Shown here in pieces: positions 62,054 through 64,000 of a DNA stretch of 64,000 nucleotides. Each line of letters begins with the position of its first letter. Position 1 is the stretch's first letter. The notes beneath the pieces are model-generated. The model saw only the letters and a program-made list of their open reading frames with translations. It was not told the DNA's origin and did no database searches. The DNA comes from Halictus rubicundus (taxonomy: Eukaryota > Arthropoda > Insecta > Hymenoptera > Halictidae): NCBI RefSeq assembly GCF_050948215.1, contig NC_135152.1, positions 8,094,310-8,158,309 on the forward strand, read 5' to 3'. Both the position numbers and the translations under genes were made by a program.

Positions 62054-62155
62054 TTTACACTACTCGGCGACCGAGGCAGCTCGAGCATCTTGGCCCCTCG
62101 CAGGGTACGCCCCCTAGTGGAGGGGATACGCGAAGTGACTAAGATCGTGTAGGTC
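62054..62155. mobile_element. family C fragment
   Basis: TTTACACTACTCGGCGACCG, then CTCGAGCATCTTGG, then a CCCCCTAGTGGAGGGGATA-like block, matches the middle of the copy at 19547 (TTTACACTCCTCGGCG, CTCGAGTCTCGTGG, GGTAGTGGGG). The terminal repeats are missing. Confidence 0.5.
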
Positions 62156-62610
62156 CGTTCGGCTTAGATTAATAATTTACTGTACTCGGTTTTAGCTTGC
62201 GTTGGAATGACATGCCAAGTCGAAGTATTTCGTGCCCCGGAGTTGAAAATGACGTGCCACAAACGTCGAAAATTTGTAAATTTTTAATTTTTTTATTTCT
62301 TCAGTTGCTATAACCGATCGAAAACTTCGATGTCCAAAGGGACACATTCTTTTGTACTGACACGGTCTCGCGTATCCACGTGAAAGAATTACCAGCGCAA
62401 AATATTAGACCCGACCGGTCCTTTTCGAGTCTCTTGCTCGTTATTAAGAGCCAAGGGTAGTCACGTGACTTTTGCTCATGACCAGCGCGCGCTAGATTGA
62501 ACCTTCCTCTTTCGAACGAGTCCTTTGCAAGCGAAAAATATTCTCGTATAAGGGCGAAAAGTTGAGACACGTAAAACCATTTTTCGCCTATTTTTGTCGG
62601 TAACGTGGTC
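62156..62610. other. non-coding, nothing recognised
   Basis: A 103-codon minus-strand frame (62301-62612) has no recognisable family. Confidence 0.4.
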
Positions 62611-62998
62611 ACTCTACCTTATCGCGAATCTACGGAGTCTTGGCTCTGAAGACAACGACCTTGTCGGTCGCTTATTACGACGAGGCGAAACTTTATCGCG
62701 CATCGTCGTCGCGGTGCGGCGGGTCGTCGGAGCGTTAATCCGTCGGACAAGAAATCAGCGGCGAAGAAAGTGAGCGCTCGCAAAGGCCCATAATCCCGCG
62801 CGGCTCGGTTCAAACGCAAACAGCTTTCCGGCCAAGCGATGTTGCAGCCAGATATCAAAGGATCCCGAGGATTTTCCCTCTGTCTCTTCCCGGCGAAGGG
62901 GCCCGGCGACCGCAAAGATTTCGAGTCCACTGCTAGCCACGGTCGCGGGGCTTTAACGATTCCCTTTAACGAAGTCCGCGGGAACATTCTTTAGAGAA

Positions 62999-63002
<4 letters not shown>

Positions 63003-63030
<28 letters not shown>
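63003..63030. repeat. (AG)14 microsatellite
   Basis: Fourteen perfect AG units followed directly by a G run to 63038. Confidence 0.95.
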
Positions 63031-63038
<8 letters not shown>

Positions 63039-63627
63039 AAGACCTTCGCGAAAGTTTCACGGTACGAGCGGGCAGGAGGAGCTTTGCCGAAAAGAGAGGA
63101 AGAAGGCGAAGAGACGAACGAACTGAACTTCCAGAACTGAATTACTGCAGCGTCGGGAGCGGAAATTCGTGTTTCGAAGGCTTTGTAGTTCTTACGCCGG
63201 GAGGGACAGTCGATAAGAAAACACCAATTAAAGGGAGACGCTCGGCGAAAATAATTAGCGCCGGCCCGATGACGCCCCGGGAAGAGGAGTAACCGTCGAC
63301 GACGAGGAGTCCGTCGGTCCCCCGTCGACGACACCCTTTTTACCCGGCGACGACGTCTTTTTTTCTCCCGGGCCGTCGCGGAGAGATTCAAGGAAGCGCA
63401 ATCAATTTTCCGGGAAAGTTGGCTTCGGCTCGGAGGCAGACCGCTGGGTAACCTCGACGGATAATCCTAGCACCGCGGTCATTAATATGGCGGACAAGTT
63501 GATCCACCGTGAAAAAATCACCCGACACCGGCTAACCTCTCGGGCTCGATCGCTTTCCACCCTCTCTCGTCCCGGCGGGGATTCTTTTCTTCCTCCCCTT
63601 TTCTTCTTCGAGTTCCAGCTGAACCAC

Positions 63628-63650
63628 AGAGAGAGAGAGAGAGAGAGAGA
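63628..63650. repeat. (AG)11 microsatellite
   Basis: A perfect AG run of about 11 units within the same GC-rich patch. Confidence 0.95.
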
Positions 63651-64000
63651 AGGAGAAAATTAGTGGATGGGCTAGGTCCGTTCGACGATCGACGAGCAAC
63701 GAACGGCCTCGCTGAAAGAAAGCGGATGATAAAGAGACGTTTTTACCTTTTGACGATTCCCGTTTCTTCGCGAGAATTGACAGACACCGGGCGACAACGA
63801 GCTCTGTCCCCGGGTAAGACGGTTTTGCTGTCATTCCTGGCGGAAATGCCTTCGGGACGAGCGCGCTCAAAGTGTTCCCCATGTAACGTTTCAATGCTGA
63901 CCCCCTTTTTTTTCCAGCGGCGAAGCGGATTTTTCTAATATTTCAAGCCGCTCGGCGACGGGTCCGTTCTGCCGGGTTCCTGGGTGCGTGGGGAATTCTC

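Larger units (their letters stand above)
62611..64000. promoter_or_regulatory. GC-rich patch with two (AG)n runs, possible regulatory DNA
   Basis: Strongly CpG-rich DNA running to the window end. It contains (AG)14 plus a G run at 63003-63038 and an (AG)11 run at 63628-63650. GA repeats are known binding platforms for GAGA-type factors in insects, so a promoter or polycomb-type element is possible. The open frames (minus 62619-62987, 62966-63391 and 63532-63894; plus 63663-63938) are Arg-, Ser- and Pro-rich, overlap each other and translate the AG repeats, so no gene is called. Confidence 0.25.

Overview
The window looks like gene-poor, mostly non-coding nuclear DNA from an insect, probably a hymenopteran (ant, bee or wasp). 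This is inferred from a short, intron-bounded, animal-type exon, several mariner (IS630/Tc1-mariner) remnants, many short inverted-repeat elements, alternating AT-rich and CpG-rich GC patches, and the absence of any bacterial-style gene layout. No species can be named from the sequence alone.

Only one host coding segment can be supported. It is a 210-base exon on the minus strand at 59485-59694 that encodes one complete ten-cysteine follistatin/Kazal module. It has a pyrimidine-rich acceptor and a strong GTGAGT donor, and both splice phases are 1. This is the architecture of a repeat exon in an agrin-like or other multi-Kazal secreted or matrix protein. No partner exon was recognised in the other ~59 kb downstream or ~4 kb upstream, so much of the window may be introns of that gene, or intron plus intergenic DNA.

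Most of the remaining readable content is mobile DNA and its debris. A nearly full-length but broken mariner lies at 99-1274, with TA target sites, good terminal repeats and a DD34D transposase carrying a frameshift and a stop. A single end of the same family lies at 51436-51473. Fragments of other mariners lie at 25051-25218 and 44544-44630. At least five families of non-autonomous inverted-repeat elements are recognisable: a long-armed foldback family (5441, 33506, 44646), a 'CAGGGTGTGGCCGG' foldback family (12927, 46328, 57561, and a diverged copy at 59069), an 'ACAGTGATTCTCGATATATG' family (6691, 19547, 57254, 62054), TTAA-flanked elements (1636, 11419, 31748, and a single end at 51269), and an 'AGACTGCGGATTTTTATGC' family with many ends. 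Two families abut exactly at 57561.

A separate, unexplained layer is a degenerate repeat of about 29 bases with the core GTCAGACAAGTAGAATA. It recurs in clusters at about 18.1, 36.0, 36.9, 42.7, 43.4, 49.2 and 49.7 kb, always in the same orientation. Simple repeats include a 30-unit perfect AGTAT array inside a 355-base tract at 4.3-4.7 kb, several (CT/AG)14 runs, and GC-rich patches at about 3.0-3.6, 12.0-12.9, 22.7-23.4, 25.5-26.6, 41.4-41.9, 45.2-45.8, 50.2-51.2, 58.0-58.9 and 62.6-64.0 kb. These patches may be regulatory, but no gene could be recognised in them.
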